A stretch of 64,000 nt of DNA, from contig NZ_CP051261.1 of the NCBI RefSeq assembly GCF_014236855.1, positions 62,001 to 126,000 on the forward strand. Direction: 5' to 3'. Shown here piece by piece: positions 1 to 7,294 of this stretch (the stretch's first letter is position 1; every line of letters starts with the position of its first letter). Source of the stretch: Xanthomonas sp. SI. GTDB lineage: Bacteria > Pseudomonadota > Gammaproteobacteria > Xanthomonadales > Xanthomonadaceae. The notes beneath the pieces are model-generated. The model was not told where the DNA came from. It did no database searches and saw nothing but the letters and a program-made list of their open reading frames with translations. The position numbers and the translations under genes were made by a program.

Positions 1-1
1 C

Positions 2-685
2 TCCAAGGACCCCTCGATCCTTGGCAAGCAGATACGGGCTGGGAGCGGCACCAAAGCCATCACGTTCCCCGTCCTGTTGGACTTCTGCTGGGGTCTAGGT
101 ATCCCGGTTGTGTTCCTAAAAGACCTTCCCCGCGGAAGCAAGCGCGTCACCGGCATGGCGCTGCAGATCGACGGTAACCCGGTAATCGTGCTGGGGTATC
201 AGTCCAACCAGAATGCCCGGCAGTTGTTCGTTCTCGCTCACGAACTGGCACATGTGTGCTTGGGACACGTAGCTAGTACCGGTGCCCTGATCGATGAGGG
301 TATGGATGCCATCACAGATGCGATAGAACGGGAAATGGACCGGCCAGCAGATTCGGAAGAGCACGAAGCCGACCAGTTCGCAATCCGACTGTTGCGCAAC
401 GGTCATGCTCGACTCCCATTTGAAGGGCATGGACCCGTATCAGCAGCGCAGCTGACCAACTTGGCAGTGACGACGGGTAAGCATCTTGGTATTGATCCTG
501 GACACATCATTCTCAGCTATGCACGAGAGCATGATGACTGGATGCTTGCCAACCTAGCTTTGGGTTACTTCCCTGATCAAGCCAACGCCATCGAACTTAT
601 CAAGCAGCGTTTCATGGCTCACTGCGACGTTGGCCGACTATCTGATGACAACCGGACTTACCTGCTCAATATGCAAGGATTCTAA
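2..685 (+). CDS. ImmA/IrrE-family metallopeptidase, 5' end outside the window
   Basis: The reading frame is open from base 2, so the N-terminus lies upstream of the window; the TTG at 77 is only an internal candidate start. The visible part (about 227 residues) has a zinc-peptidase HELAH motif at 239-253 and a downstream EEHEADQFA helix that fits the third metal ligand of the COG2856/ImmA-IrrE family. Members cut or inactivate repressors, often their own N-terminal XRE partner, in mobile elements and toxin-antitoxin-like pairs. Its stop overlaps the next start by one base (TAATG), so the two genes are probably translated together. Whether an HTH domain precedes it cannot be seen. The family call is solid; the substrate is unknown. 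Confidence 0.82.
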   Translation, partial: SKDPSILGKQIRAGSGTKAITFPVLLDFCWGLGIPVVFLKDLPRGSKRVTGMALQIDGNPVIVLGYQSNQNARQLFVLAHELAHVCLGHVASTGALIDEGMDAITDAIEREMDRPADSEEHEADQFAIRLLRNGHARLPFEGHGPVSAAQLTNLAVTTGKHLGIDPGHIILSYAREHDDWMLANLALGYFPDQANAIELIKQRFMAHCDVGRLSDDNRTYLLNMQGF

Positions 686-1341
686 TGGGCGCATCCCACT
701 ATCTGATCGACAGCGACGCGGCCAAGGCACTTTGCCAGTACGGATTGATCGAAGATCTGGCCACTGCGCTAGGGCTGACTCTGAGCGACTTCTCCATCTT
801 GGCCCAACTACGCTATCAGCTACATCTAGCAAACCCGGAAAAATCGCTCAAGAAACTCGGCAGCGAGCTGGCAGTAGCCCAAGTAAAACTTCTTGTGGCA
901 GAAGCCAGCGAGGTAGTTGTAATGCTCAAGTCTGCTAACTACGCTTTGCTGGAGGGAACGCCTGACATCGACGGCGGCGAGCTGGCCTTATTTGCGGCAA
1001 TTTGTGATGACAGCAACGCAAGTCTGATCACCGGCGACAAGCGATCACTGGTTGCGCTATGCAAAGTCGAAGGTGAGATCCAGGAGAGCTTCAGCTGGGC
1101 GCAGATTCTTTGCCTGGAAGAGGCAGTCGCGATCTTGGTAGGACACTTTGGTTGGGAGTATGTGTCTAAGCGGGTCCGCCTGCGATTGGATGTGAATAGC
1201 GCTATCTCGAACATCTTTGGCAGGTCCGCCCCCGCCGGTGAGACCGCCGTCTCCGAAGGTCTCCAGAGCTATCTCAAAGACCTGCAGATCAATACGGCGG
1301 GCAGGTACCAGTCTCCCTATCTGCTGGGTCTGCCCGGCTGA
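685..1341 (+). CDS. PIN-like domain protein paired with the ImmA/IrrE gene
   Basis: This 218-aa protein has the acidic residue layout of a PIN nuclease: LIDSD near the N-terminus (Asp9, Asp11), DIDGGE (Asp96, Glu99) opening a helix, and a late SLITGD strand with Asp118. PIN proteins are metal-dependent RNases and are the toxins of many type II systems. Pairing with a COG2856 protease instead of a small antitoxin is a known alternative arrangement. The start overlaps the upstream stop by one base, indicating a bicistron. About 80 C-terminal residues after the PIN-like part have no recognisable motif. The domain call rests on motif spacing by eye; a nuclease role and toxicity are inferred. Confidence 0.6.
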   Translation: MGASHYLIDSDAAKALCQYGLIEDLATALGLTLSDFSILAQLRYQLHLANPEKSLKKLGSELAVAQVKLLVAEASEVVVMLKSANYALLEGTPDIDGGELALFAAICDDSNASLITGDKRSLVALCKVEGEIQESFSWAQILCLEEAVAILVGHFGWEYVSKRVRLRLDVNSAISNIFGRSAPAGETAVSEGLQSYLKDLQINTAGRYQSPYLLGLPG

Positions 1342-1360
1342 CATGGCGTCTAAAGCAAAA

Positions 1361-1420
1361 ATTTGGGCCAGAGTGTAATTTTGTCCCATGTCCGGCACCT
1401 AGAAGTGCACTCTGACCCTG
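1361..1420. repeat. Degenerate REP-like palindrome (ggggtcagagtgcact family)
   Basis: The left arm is gggccagagtgta at 1365-1377 and the right arm is agtgcactctgaccct at 1404-1419. It matches the cleaner copies at 6431 and 9344 with several substitutions in the left arm. It lies in the 280-bp stretch between the PIN-like gene and the first attC site. Nothing else is recognisable in 1421-1622. Confidence 0.6.
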
Positions 1421-1622
1421 AGGTACTCGTCTTCCTCCATCGGGTCTGCTACTACTTCATAGTGCAGCTTAATTTACCCGATGCTCCTATTGCCCTCGGT
1501 TTCGTTGGCATCCGCCAGCAAGAACCTCGGGCAAGCCCTAAGGCCATCACCTGTGGCATGCTCGGCTTACGGCGGCAGTGCTGGGGTGCATACGACATCG
1601 TTCGCCACCTCCTGGTACCACC

Positions 1623-1681
1623 GTCTAACAACTCATTCAACCCGACGTCACTTCGCGGCGCGGCTTAATTAAGGGTTAGCT
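1623..1681 (+). other. attC-like integron recombination site, 59 bp
   Basis: The site opens with GTCTAAC (1623-1629), fitting the RYYYAAC core, and closes with GTTAGCT (1675-1681), one base off GTTRRRY. Between them, cttcgcggcgcggctt (1651-1666) forms the right half of an imperfect hairpin with an unpaired base, as in attC sites. From memory it closely resembles the aadA-type 59-base element, with substitutions in the left stem arm. The next gene starts only 8 bp beyond it, which is the usual cassette layout. Confidence 0.75.
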
Positions 1682-1688
1682 TGCCTAT

Positions 1689-2696
1689 ATGAGTATCGAC
1701 AAACTAAAGGCCGAGTACCAGGCTGGAGCCCTTCAGTGGCAACGCATGCAGGCCACCACTTGCCAACAGCTCGAGCAGCTATTGGCTCAGAACGACGTCA
1801 TTCTCGGGGTACCACTCGAAGGGCGAGTCAAGTCATGGGACTCCATAGGCGAGAAGCTCGAAAGGAAGAACTTGGCCCTCACTAAACTAATTGAGCTCGA
1901 CGACCTAGTTGGTGTAAGAGCAATCCTGCTGTTTCATAGCGAGCTGAGTCGCGCAGACGAACTCGTCCGTGCAACATTCGACGTCATCTCTGGCGAAGAC
2001 ACGGGCAATCGATTGACTGAATCTCAATTTGGCTACCAATCTAGGCACTACATCGCACGCCTGCCCCCGGCTTGGCTTGCCATGCCAAGCCTCCGCGATC
2101 TAGGTGCTCTCAAAGTTGAAATTCAAGTCCGAACACTTGCACAGCACGTATGGGCAGCAGCGTCGCACAAGCTGCAATACAAGCACGAAGAGAGCGTTCC
2201 TCCGCCGTTACGACGCACCATAAATCGAATTTCGGCCCTCCTGGAGACGGTTGATCTTGAGTTCGATCGAGTGCTTGAGGAACGAACGGCATACGTTCAA
2301 CAGAAAGCGGTCAGACAGGAAGAGGATGAAGCTCTCAACGTCGACAACCTATCCTCACTACTGGACACCCTGCTTCCTCCCAAGAACAAGGGAACCATCG
2401 AAAGATATGACCAACTGCTAAGTGACCTGTCTGGGCTGAAAGTCGCCACCATCGCTGACTTAAGGAAGATATGGAGTAAACACGGCGAAACGGCTCTGAA
2501 GTCGGACGCCAAAGACGTTGCACGCCGAGCGGGGAAGAACGACTACCAAGGGACTTCCGAAGAACGCATTAAGCGTGGCGTATTCAGAACTCACGTCGGC
2601 TTGGTACGACGGGCACTCAAGGAAGAGTTTGGCGACGCATTTCAAGTTAAATACAAGGCACGCAAAGCTCCCGTTGTTAAGCGGAAGGCAAGCTAA
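1689..2696 (+). CDS. RelA/SpoT synthetase-domain protein carried as an integron cassette
   Basis: This 335-aa protein has the (p)ppGpp-synthetase fold signature: R46-x-K48-S49, DDLVGVR at 71-77, FGYQSRH at 114-120, and EIQVRT (144-149) followed by Gln152, Trp155, His160 and Tyr164. There is no HD hydrolase domain and no TGS/ACT region, so it is a small alarmone synthetase-like protein. Residues 200-335 are a charged region ending in a basic tail. The gene sits precisely between two attC-like sites, its stop codon lies inside the second site, and its base composition is more AT-rich than the chromosome. Small synthetases in mobile DNA are often toxins (toxSAS), including the fused phage-defence protein CapRel. 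A defence or toxin role is inferred; no separate antitoxin gene is visible. Confidence 0.8.
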   Translation: MSIDKLKAEYQAGALQWQRMQATTCQQLEQLLAQNDVILGVPLEGRVKSWDSIGEKLERKNLALTKLIELDDLVGVRAILLFHSELSRADELVRATFDVISGEDTGNRLTESQFGYQSRHYIARLPPAWLAMPSLRDLGALKVEIQVRTLAQHVWAAASHKLQYKHEESVPPPLRRTINRISALLETVDLEFDRVLEERTAYVQQKAVRQEEDEALNVDNLSSLLDTLLPPKNKGTIERYDQLLSDLSGLKVATIADLRKIWSKHGETALKSDAKDVARRAGKNDYQGTSEERIKRGVFRTHVGLVRRALKEEFGDAFQVKYKARKAPVVKRKAS

Positions 2697-2763
2697 CCTT
2701 TCTATCGAGAGGACGCTTTCCGGCCTTTGGCCCCCCAAGCGCCTCTCATGATAAACGTTAGGC
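2691..2763 (+). other. attC-like integron recombination site, 73 bp
   Basis: The site opens with AGCTAAC (2691-2697), overlapping the stop codon of the RelA/SpoT gene, and closes with a perfect GTTAGGC (2757-2763). Inside, gaggacgctt (2708-2717) pairs with aagcgcctc (2738-2746) with one unpaired A, the extrahelical-base signature of attC hairpins. It delimits the RelA/SpoT cassette and starts the next one. Confidence 0.7.
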
Positions 2764-2775
2764 CAGGAGGCTCCG

Positions 2776-3042
2776 ATGAAGATCATCATTCTTCTTGTTT
2801 TTGCCTCGTATGTCTTTGCGTTAATGCCTCCGAGCAATCAAAGCCAGGGAAGGACAAGAGTCAAAAAGTATGCTGGGGGGCGGTACTGGCTACTATCTCG
2901 AGAGCGGCAAGGAATGCATAGAATTCTAGGTCAGAGTGCAGTTTTCTCTGTACGAGGCACCCTAGAAAGCGCACTCTGGCTCAGATTCTTTAGTCGCTCC
3001 GTTCCCCACTTGACATCCCGCCCAGCCAGTAGCAATCTCTAA
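2776..3042 (+). pseudogene. Short cassette ORF, apparently truncated by a REP-like element
   Basis: A strong Shine-Dalgarno AGGAGG (2765-2770) precedes this ATG by 5 bp, right after the attC core, so translation of this third cassette gene looks genuine. The N-terminus is hydrophobic (MKIIILLVFASYVFAL), like a signal peptide or membrane anchor, followed by a basic stretch. From about residue 52 the frame runs through a palindromic REP-like repeat (2929-2983), so the remaining sequence to 3042 is probably not native. The original product is not recognisable. Confidence 0.45.
2929..2983. repeat. REP-like palindrome within the third cassette
   Basis: Left arm ggtcagagtgcag (2929-2941) and right arm agcgcactctggctca (2968-2983) are variants of the ggggtcagagtgcact element. 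The insertion falls inside the open frame that began at 2776. Confidence 0.6.
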
Positions 3043-3075
3043 TTCAAGGAGCGTAGAAACTCCTCTAAGAGCGGT

Positions 3076-3105
3076 ACCCACCTCCGACAAACCGGTGGGT
3101 TTTTT
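3076..3105 (+). terminator. Rho-independent terminator-like hairpin
   Basis: Stem acccacc (3076-3082) pairs with ggtgggt (3094-3100) and is followed at once by TTTTT (3101-3105). It could end cassette transcription or be the 5' module of the structured RNA region that follows. Confidence 0.6.
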
Positions 3106-3120
3106 GTGCCTGATCCTCAG

Positions 3121-3250
3121 GTGCAACCGACGCGATGCCTACGTCGGGAGGGCGGCTAATACAACACCCCTCGGGGAAATACGCCCGCCGTCTCTTAGCG
3201 GTTTCTAACCTCCCGACATCCCGTCGCCGGTCGGCGGCGGGTTTCTGGCC
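3121..3250 (+). ncRNA. Structured RNA candidate upstream of the symE-like gene
   Basis: A perfect 9-bp outer stem, gtcgggagg (3143-3151) with cctcccgac (3209-3217), encloses GC-rich inner hairpins and two near-repeated ctaa segments (ggctaat and ttctaac). It is followed by a cccgtcgccg/cggcggcggg hairpin (3220-3241) and a tttct run. The arrangement resembles, from memory, the phage C4 antisense RNA family. It ends about 20 bp before the SymE-like start codon. It could instead be the 5' leader of that gene. A covariance search was not possible. Confidence 0.4.
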
Positions 3251-3268
3251 GTCAAGGAGGGCTTCGCC

Positions 3269-3619
3269 ATGCATCCACCGTCATCCCGTCCCGCCCCTGC
3301 GCGCAAGCGTGCAACGCACAAGGCAACCTGCTGCCCGAACTGGAGCATCGTCGAGTCCGAGCTGATTCCCATGCTGACGCCCGAACAGGTCGCCGCGGCC
3401 GACGCCGCCGATCTCGCCCGCCAGCAACGCGCCCCGCGCAGCACGCGCCCGCCGCAGCACTGCACCGTGGGCTGCGGCCACGCCGCCAACGGCAAGCGCA
3501 TGCCCGCGCTGCGCCTGGCCGGCCGCTGGATGGAGGAACTGGGCTTCGCTATCGGCAAGAAGCTGCGCGTGCGCGTACGTGACGGCGAGCTGGTGGTGAG
3601 CCTAGCCACCAAGGATTGA
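3269..3619 (+). CDS. SymE-like type I toxin family protein
   Basis: Residues 79-112 of this 116-aa protein match the SymE core: PALRLAGRWMEELGF followed by a strand-rich GELVVSL end. E. coli SymE is an SOS-induced protein of AbrB-like fold that acts on RNA or the nucleoid and is held in check by the antisense RNA SymR. The N-terminal 78 residues are poorly conserved and basic. The start is supported by AAGGAGG at 3254-3260, 8 bp upstream. An RNA-like structure sits directly upstream, which may control expression. No LexA box was recognised. The family call is good; toxicity in this organism is inferred. Confidence 0.72.
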   Translation: MHPPSSRPAPARKRATHKATCCPNWSIVESELIPMLTPEQVAAADAADLARQQRAPRSTRPPQHCTVGCGHAANGKRMPALRLAGRWMEELGFAIGKKLRVRVRDGELVVSLATKD

Positions 3620-3771
3620 ATCGGTACGCTTCCTGCACCCGACTTGCCTGGATAGTATCTAAGGTACCCTCACCTGCATCCTGGCCGGCCGACGGCGGAT
3701 GGTACGATCCGGCTCATCCACCCGATCAGATACCTCCTTTAAACCCCTTGGCCCATCGAGGCTTGTACTGC

Positions 3772-4215
3772 ATGAAAACAGCAACCAGGATACTCGTCCT
3801 CTGCCTTGCCCTTCTTGTGAACGGGCAAGCACTGGCATATGAAAGCACCGCTCAGGTCATAAAACGTCAAGCGCCCAAAGGCATTACCAATGCGTTCTAT
3901 GGATGCATTGAAAAAGCAGAATCAGACAATATCGCGCTTGCCGCATGCCAATCTGCGGAGAAGAAGAAACAAGACGCGCGATTGAATGCTGCGTATAAGT
4001 CGCTGCTCAGCAAGCTGCGTGATACGTCCAAGGACAACCTGGTTCACGCCGAGCGCGCCTGGCTCGAGCTCCACGGCACCAGCGAGGCCTTTGAGTCGTC
4101 ACTTTATGGCAGCGAAAGCGTGAGCAGCTTTCAAGTCATGCAGAACGAAATTTTCCGTCTCTGCGAGCGCGCCAACACGCTTGAAGGATATCTGTCTGTC
4201 GCAGACGATCGGTAG
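3772..4215 (+). CDS. Secreted DUF1311/LprI-type protein
   Basis: The start at 3772 is chosen over an in-frame ATG at 3616 because it gives a clean signal peptide (MKTATRILVLCLALLVNGQALA). The mature part, about 125 residues, has Cys-containing helices (GCIEKAESDN...ACQSAEKKKQDARLN, AERAWLELH) typical of the DUF1311/LprI N-terminal family of small periplasmic proteins, some of which inhibit lysozyme. The conserved W and paired cysteines are visible. It stands alone between the SymE-like gene and a truncated gene on the other strand. A lysozyme-inhibitor role is only a family-level possibility. Confidence 0.7.
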   Translation: MKTATRILVLCLALLVNGQALAYESTAQVIKRQAPKGITNAFYGCIEKAESDNIALAACQSAEKKKQDARLNAAYKSLLSKLRDTSKDNLVHAERAWLELHGTSEAFESSLYGSESVSSFQVMQNEIFRLCERANTLEGYLSVADDR

Positions 4216-4285
4216 CCACACCAGACCGCCTCGATCCGGTTGCCCCGACGCGTTCATCACCAAGCTTCCGTGCACAGGTCGCCTG

Positions 4286-4442
4286 TCATGCAATCGCGAA
4301 CCCAGCAATACGGCCTGTCTCGTCCAGCCGGACCGTATAGCCGATGAACGCACCCGGGCCGAACTCGACCACATAGCTGTACAGCGTTCCCTTTTCGCCC
4401 TGACGCGTGCCCTTGAACACCATGGCGGTCGGTGCGCCATAC
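4286..4442 (-). pseudogene. C-terminal fragment of a protein gene truncated at a REP-like arm
   Basis: Read on the minus strand this encodes about 50 residues (from GAPTAMVFKGTRQG to DETGRIAGFAIA) that look like the C-terminal beta-strand domain of a secreted hydrolase-type protein. The upstream end meets a single REP-like arm (4449-4468), beyond which no compatible coding sequence exists. The simplest reading is a gene remnant left after repeat-associated deletion. The parent family is not certain. Confidence 0.4.
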
Positions 4443-4448
4443 CAAAGG

Positions 4449-4468
4449 ATGGGGTCAAAGTGCACTTC
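4449..4468. repeat. Solo REP-like arm
   Basis: The sequence atggggtcaaagtgcacttc matches the left arm of the palindromes at 6431 and 9344 with one change. No partner arm is visible nearby, so this is half an element. It marks the breakpoint of the adjacent truncated gene. Confidence 0.6.
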
Positions 4469-4482
4469 TAGTTGCAAACGAG

Positions 4483-4911
4483 CTACGGCGCGGCGGCCTT
4501 GACGTCGTACACGACCACGCGCTGCCACAGATGCTCGCAATCGGCGACGAACTGCTTGTGAATGGGATGGACCTGATAGGCGTTCTGTCCGGCGACATCG
4601 TCGAAGAACAGGAGTTCCGAGGCGCTGTAGCTGCCATCGACGACGCCGCGCTGCTCGGTCTCCGCCGGCACGCCGATGTGGATGCCGCGCACGGTGTCGA
4701 TGCCGGCCAACGTTCGCAAACCGGCTAGCAGCTTGGCTAGATCCTCTTTGGAATCCGGATTCCTCAACCAGAAGAACACGTGGTGCACGACCGGTGGGAA
4801 CGCTGCCTTGTTGGCGGACGTGGACGTGGCCGCGCGGGAGCCGGCGGCCACGACGCCGGCGGCCAAGGCGGTGGCTGCAACGATGAGATCTCGGCGCGTG
4901 CGATCGGTCAT
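4483..4911 (-). CDS. Secreted Dabb (stress-responsive alpha/beta barrel) protein
   Basis: This 142-aa product starts [24 protein letters not shown], a twin-arginine-like or Sec signal, followed by the Dabb core: [23 protein letters not shown], a conserved GIHIG strand, ELLFFDD and the terminal VYDV strand. Dabb proteins are small dimeric ferredoxin-like barrels, mostly of unknown function. The start at 4911 is preferred because GGAGG lies 9 bp upstream; an in-frame ATG at 4932 would disrupt the signal peptide. It is separated from the fragment at 4286 by the solo REP arm. Confidence 0.75.
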   Translation of the reverse strand: MTDRTRRDLIVAATALAAGVVAAGSRAATSTSANKAAFPPVVHHVFFWLRNPDSKEDLAKLLAGLRTLAGIDTVRGIHIGVPAETEQRGVVDGSYSASELLFFDDVAGQNAYQVHPIHKQFVADCEHLWQRVVVYDVKAAAP

Positions 4912-5065
4912 GATCCAGGCCCTCCAGTTCATATCTGCTGGCCTGTGAGTATAGGATGGCAAGAACGTGCTCAGGTTCACGTGAGAGGAAGTCAGCCTGA
5001 CACCGCTCCCTGCGTCTATCCTTGACGGCCCACAGCTGGTCGAGGATCGCTCCAATCAATCGCCC

Positions 5066-5311
5066 ATGAGCACCTTCCAATTCCAACCGCGCTGGAAAGA
5101 AGAACTGGTCTGCACCGGCCCGGGTGGCGCGTTCGTGCTGGATTTCACGATGGGCGTGCCGACCGTGTTCGCGCCCACCGAGCACGCCTGGGCGCAGAGC
5201 GCGCCGGCGTGGGCGCACGCGCTATGGCCGGTGTTCAAGGCCGAGCTGGAGGCCTGGTGCCAGGCGCATGACGTGCAGTTCTTCCTGGACGGAACGGCGA
5301 AGTGCTACTGA
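5066..5311 (+). CDS. Small conserved hypothetical protein
   Basis: An 81-aa soluble protein, rich in Trp and aromatic residues (FQFQPRWKEEL, HAWAQSAPAWAHALWPVF), with two cysteines and no signal peptide. Codon use follows the high-GC chromosome, and the gene lies between two recognisable secreted-protein genes. No family recognised. Confidence 0.6.
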   Translation: MSTFQFQPRWKEELVCTGPGGAFVLDFTMGVPTVFAPTEHAWAQSAPAWAHALWPVFKAELEAWCQAHDVQFFLDGTAKCY

Positions 5312-5427
5312 ACGGCGGCTGGAAGCGCCGAAAGCAGGATCCAGATCAGAAGCAACGCAGCAAGCGGACGTTGGCGGCTTGGTATCCTGGCCTGCCACTG
5401 CAGCCAAGTTACTAAGCGCGCACACTC

Positions 5428-5826
5428 ATGCTTCGACATTTCGCTTGTCTGTTTGCCTTGCTCCTCGCGGCATCCACTGCTGCGAACGCCCAGTGCCTGC
5501 CCGGTCAGCCGTCGGTGGTTCGGCTCACCGGCGTACTTGAGCGCGTTACGTTCGCAGGCCCGCCCAACTACGAGAGTGTCCAGAACGGCGACGCACCCGA
5601 AACCTATTTCGTCCTGCGACTGCCGGCGCCGGTATGCGTACTCGATTCGGATCAAAGCGCCATCTCGGCCAACCGCCTGCAACTGTTCTTGGAGCCGGAG
5701 CAATACAAGCTGTTCCGGCCTCGGCTCGGCAAGCGCATCACGCTGCCGGGCCAACTGTGGCCAGCTGAAACCGGTCACCACCACACGCCGCTGATGTTTA
5801 CGCCGGCGCGTGGGAAGACGGACTGA
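5428..5826 (+). CDS. Secreted DUF4431-domain protein
   Basis: 132 aa with a signal peptide (MLRHFACLFALLLAASTAANA) followed by the DUF4431 pattern: QCLPGQPSVVRLTG, the PGPPNYESV-like segment GPPNYESVQNGD, then FVLRLPAPVCV and a terminal QL-LFLEP strand. The family is an OB-like periplasmic domain of unknown role, common in xanthomonads. A diverged relative lies at 14546-14956. Two conserved cysteines could form a disulfide. The gene appears monocistronic. Confidence 0.75.
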   Translation: MLRHFACLFALLLAASTAANAQCLPGQPSVVRLTGVLERVTFAGPPNYESVQNGDAPETYFVLRLPAPVCVLDSDQSAISANRLQLFLEPEQYKLFRPRLGKRITLPGQLWPAETGHHHTPLMFTPARGKTD

Positions 5827-5895
5827 CGATCCGTCCAAATCGCCCTAGATACTATCCAGGGCTATTTATATCTTGTCAGCCAACACTGAGGATCC

Positions 5896-6423
5896 ATGGC
5901 CACTAGACAAAGCTATGAAGCATCTTGCCTACGCCTGCAGCCGAGCTACTTGGAACCCGGCGATGTTCCGCCCGTTCCCGACCATCTCCCGCAATACGAT
6001 GACGAGGAGCCAATGGGCGTCAACTTCTTTCGGACGGCGATAGACAGGGAAGATCTCAGCAATCTGACCTTGCCGCGTACGTTCTTTGGTCGCTCCGAGA
6101 TCAGCAACGTCTCTTTTCAGAACACCGATCTTTCGGAGTCTAACCTTTGCTGGAATGAGTTCATCCAGGTAGATTTTTCATCAGCACGGCTGACGCTGAG
6201 TGATCTGCGTGCATCCGTCTTTACCAACACGTCGTTTCAATCTACCGACCTGAGCGGATCGGATCTTCGCCGCTCCTCGTTTGAGAATTGCATCTTTACG
6301 GATGCCCTGATGGCCGGCACTGTCCTCACTCTCGCGCAAGGCAAAATTCTGCCGCTGTCGGATCGGCAGCGAGCGGACATTGCCTGGGCAGACACGGACG
6401 GGGACGAGCCGGGCGGTGGTTAA
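5896..6423 (+). CDS. Pentapeptide-repeat protein
   Basis: 175 aa, no signal peptide. Residues 55-145 contain about eight A(D/N)LxX-type pentapeptides (NLTLP, ISNVSF, TDLSESNL, SARLTLSDL, TDLSGSDLRRSSF), which should form a short right-handed quadrilateral beta helix. Some members of the family mimic DNA and protect gyrase, but most are uncharacterised, and this one is too short to assign. The coding region ends 8 bp before a REP-like palindrome. Confidence 0.72.
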   Translation: MATRQSYEASCLRLQPSYLEPGDVPPVPDHLPQYDDEEPMGVNFFRTAIDREDLSNLTLPRTFFGRSEISNVSFQNTDLSESNLCWNEFIQVDFSSARLTLSDLRASVFTNTSFQSTDLSGSDLRRSSFENCIFTDALMAGTVLTLAQGKILPLSDRQRADIAWADTDGDEPGGG

Positions 6424-6430
6424 AATGAAT

Positions 6431-6487
6431 ATGGGGTCGGAGTGCACCTTTCCCTGAGCGACATTTTTGAAAGTGCACTCTGACCCC
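6431..6487. repeat. REP-like palindromic element
   Basis: Arms atggggtcggagtgcacc (6431-6448) and aagtgcactctgacccc (6471-6487) are inverted copies separated by a 22-bp loop. It lies between convergent genes, where it could also stop transcription. Confidence 0.7.
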
Positions 6488-6555
6488 AGGTTCTTCCTCG
6501 CACATGGGCGGCAATCCCTCCGCCGCACAACGCCGCCACGATAGGGGCGTGCGGG

Positions 6556-7011
6556 TCATTCGCATTCGAAGGCAGCTTCCCGCGCGCGCACGCTACGCGC
6601 CGTCGCTGTGCACGTCCTCGCCGCATCAGGCATCCGCTTGTAGATCTGGACCTGACCGGCGGGACCGTACTCGCATACCGCGTACTTTCCGTACGCGTCC
6701 GGCCCAGGGAACGTCCACACGGACGTCGAGACCCCGCCTGCTGGCGACGCGCGCTCGTTGTCTGGAACCAATGACGCCTGCTCGCGTGGGTGCCCGGAGA
6801 ACATGCCCATGGAGAAAAACGGCAGCGGTGCATCGCTCTTGAAGGCCATCTCGCCGCCTTCCGGCAGGTCCGGGCTCTGCAGGGCCGCAGCGGAGACGCG
6901 CAGGGTATCGGGGCACTTGAAGGTGTCTTTCGCCAAGGCGTACATGCTGAAAGACGCCAATGCCAGGGCAACCACGCATTGCGCTATTGCGGATAGACGC
7001 TTCGGAACCAT
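6556..7011 (-). CDS. Secreted STY0301-like protein
   Basis: 151 aa starting MVPKRLSAIAQCVVALALASFSMYALA, a signal peptide. The start at 7011 is preferred over one at 7098 because of the signal and the GGGGAG Shine-Dalgarno upstream. The mature part shows the STY0301 pattern: FKCPDTLRV near the start, a central WTF...YAVCEYG segment and a late RTCTATA; three cysteines are conserved. The family is periplasmic and of unknown function. No operon partner is evident. Confidence 0.62.
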   Translation of the reverse strand: MVPKRLSAIAQCVVALALASFSMYALAKDTFKCPDTLRVSAAALQSPDLPEGGEMAFKSDAPLPFFSMGMFSGHPREQASLVPDNERASPAGGVSTSVWTFPGPDAYGKYAVCEYGPAGQVQIYKRMPDAARTCTATARSVRAREAAFECE

Positions 7012-7294
7012 GTAACTCCCCTTTGCGGTGACGGCCGACTGGCCAGAAAGAAAACGCCAGGACACCTTGTGGATGCGAACCGATGGGCAGACCGGCATTG
7101 CGCTCAGTCAGGCGTGGGGCCGCGCCCGTGCCGGCGCGTAGCCAAGGCTTCAAGCGCGCTCCGGACCAAGTATCCACCATGATGTCCCCAGCGAACCTTG
7201 CACTCCGTTGACGAGCCGCACCGGCAAAGGTCGCGATGGGGTGGTAATTGACGCTGGCGGCTACGCGACTACAAGCCGTGTTCTACGCCCGACC

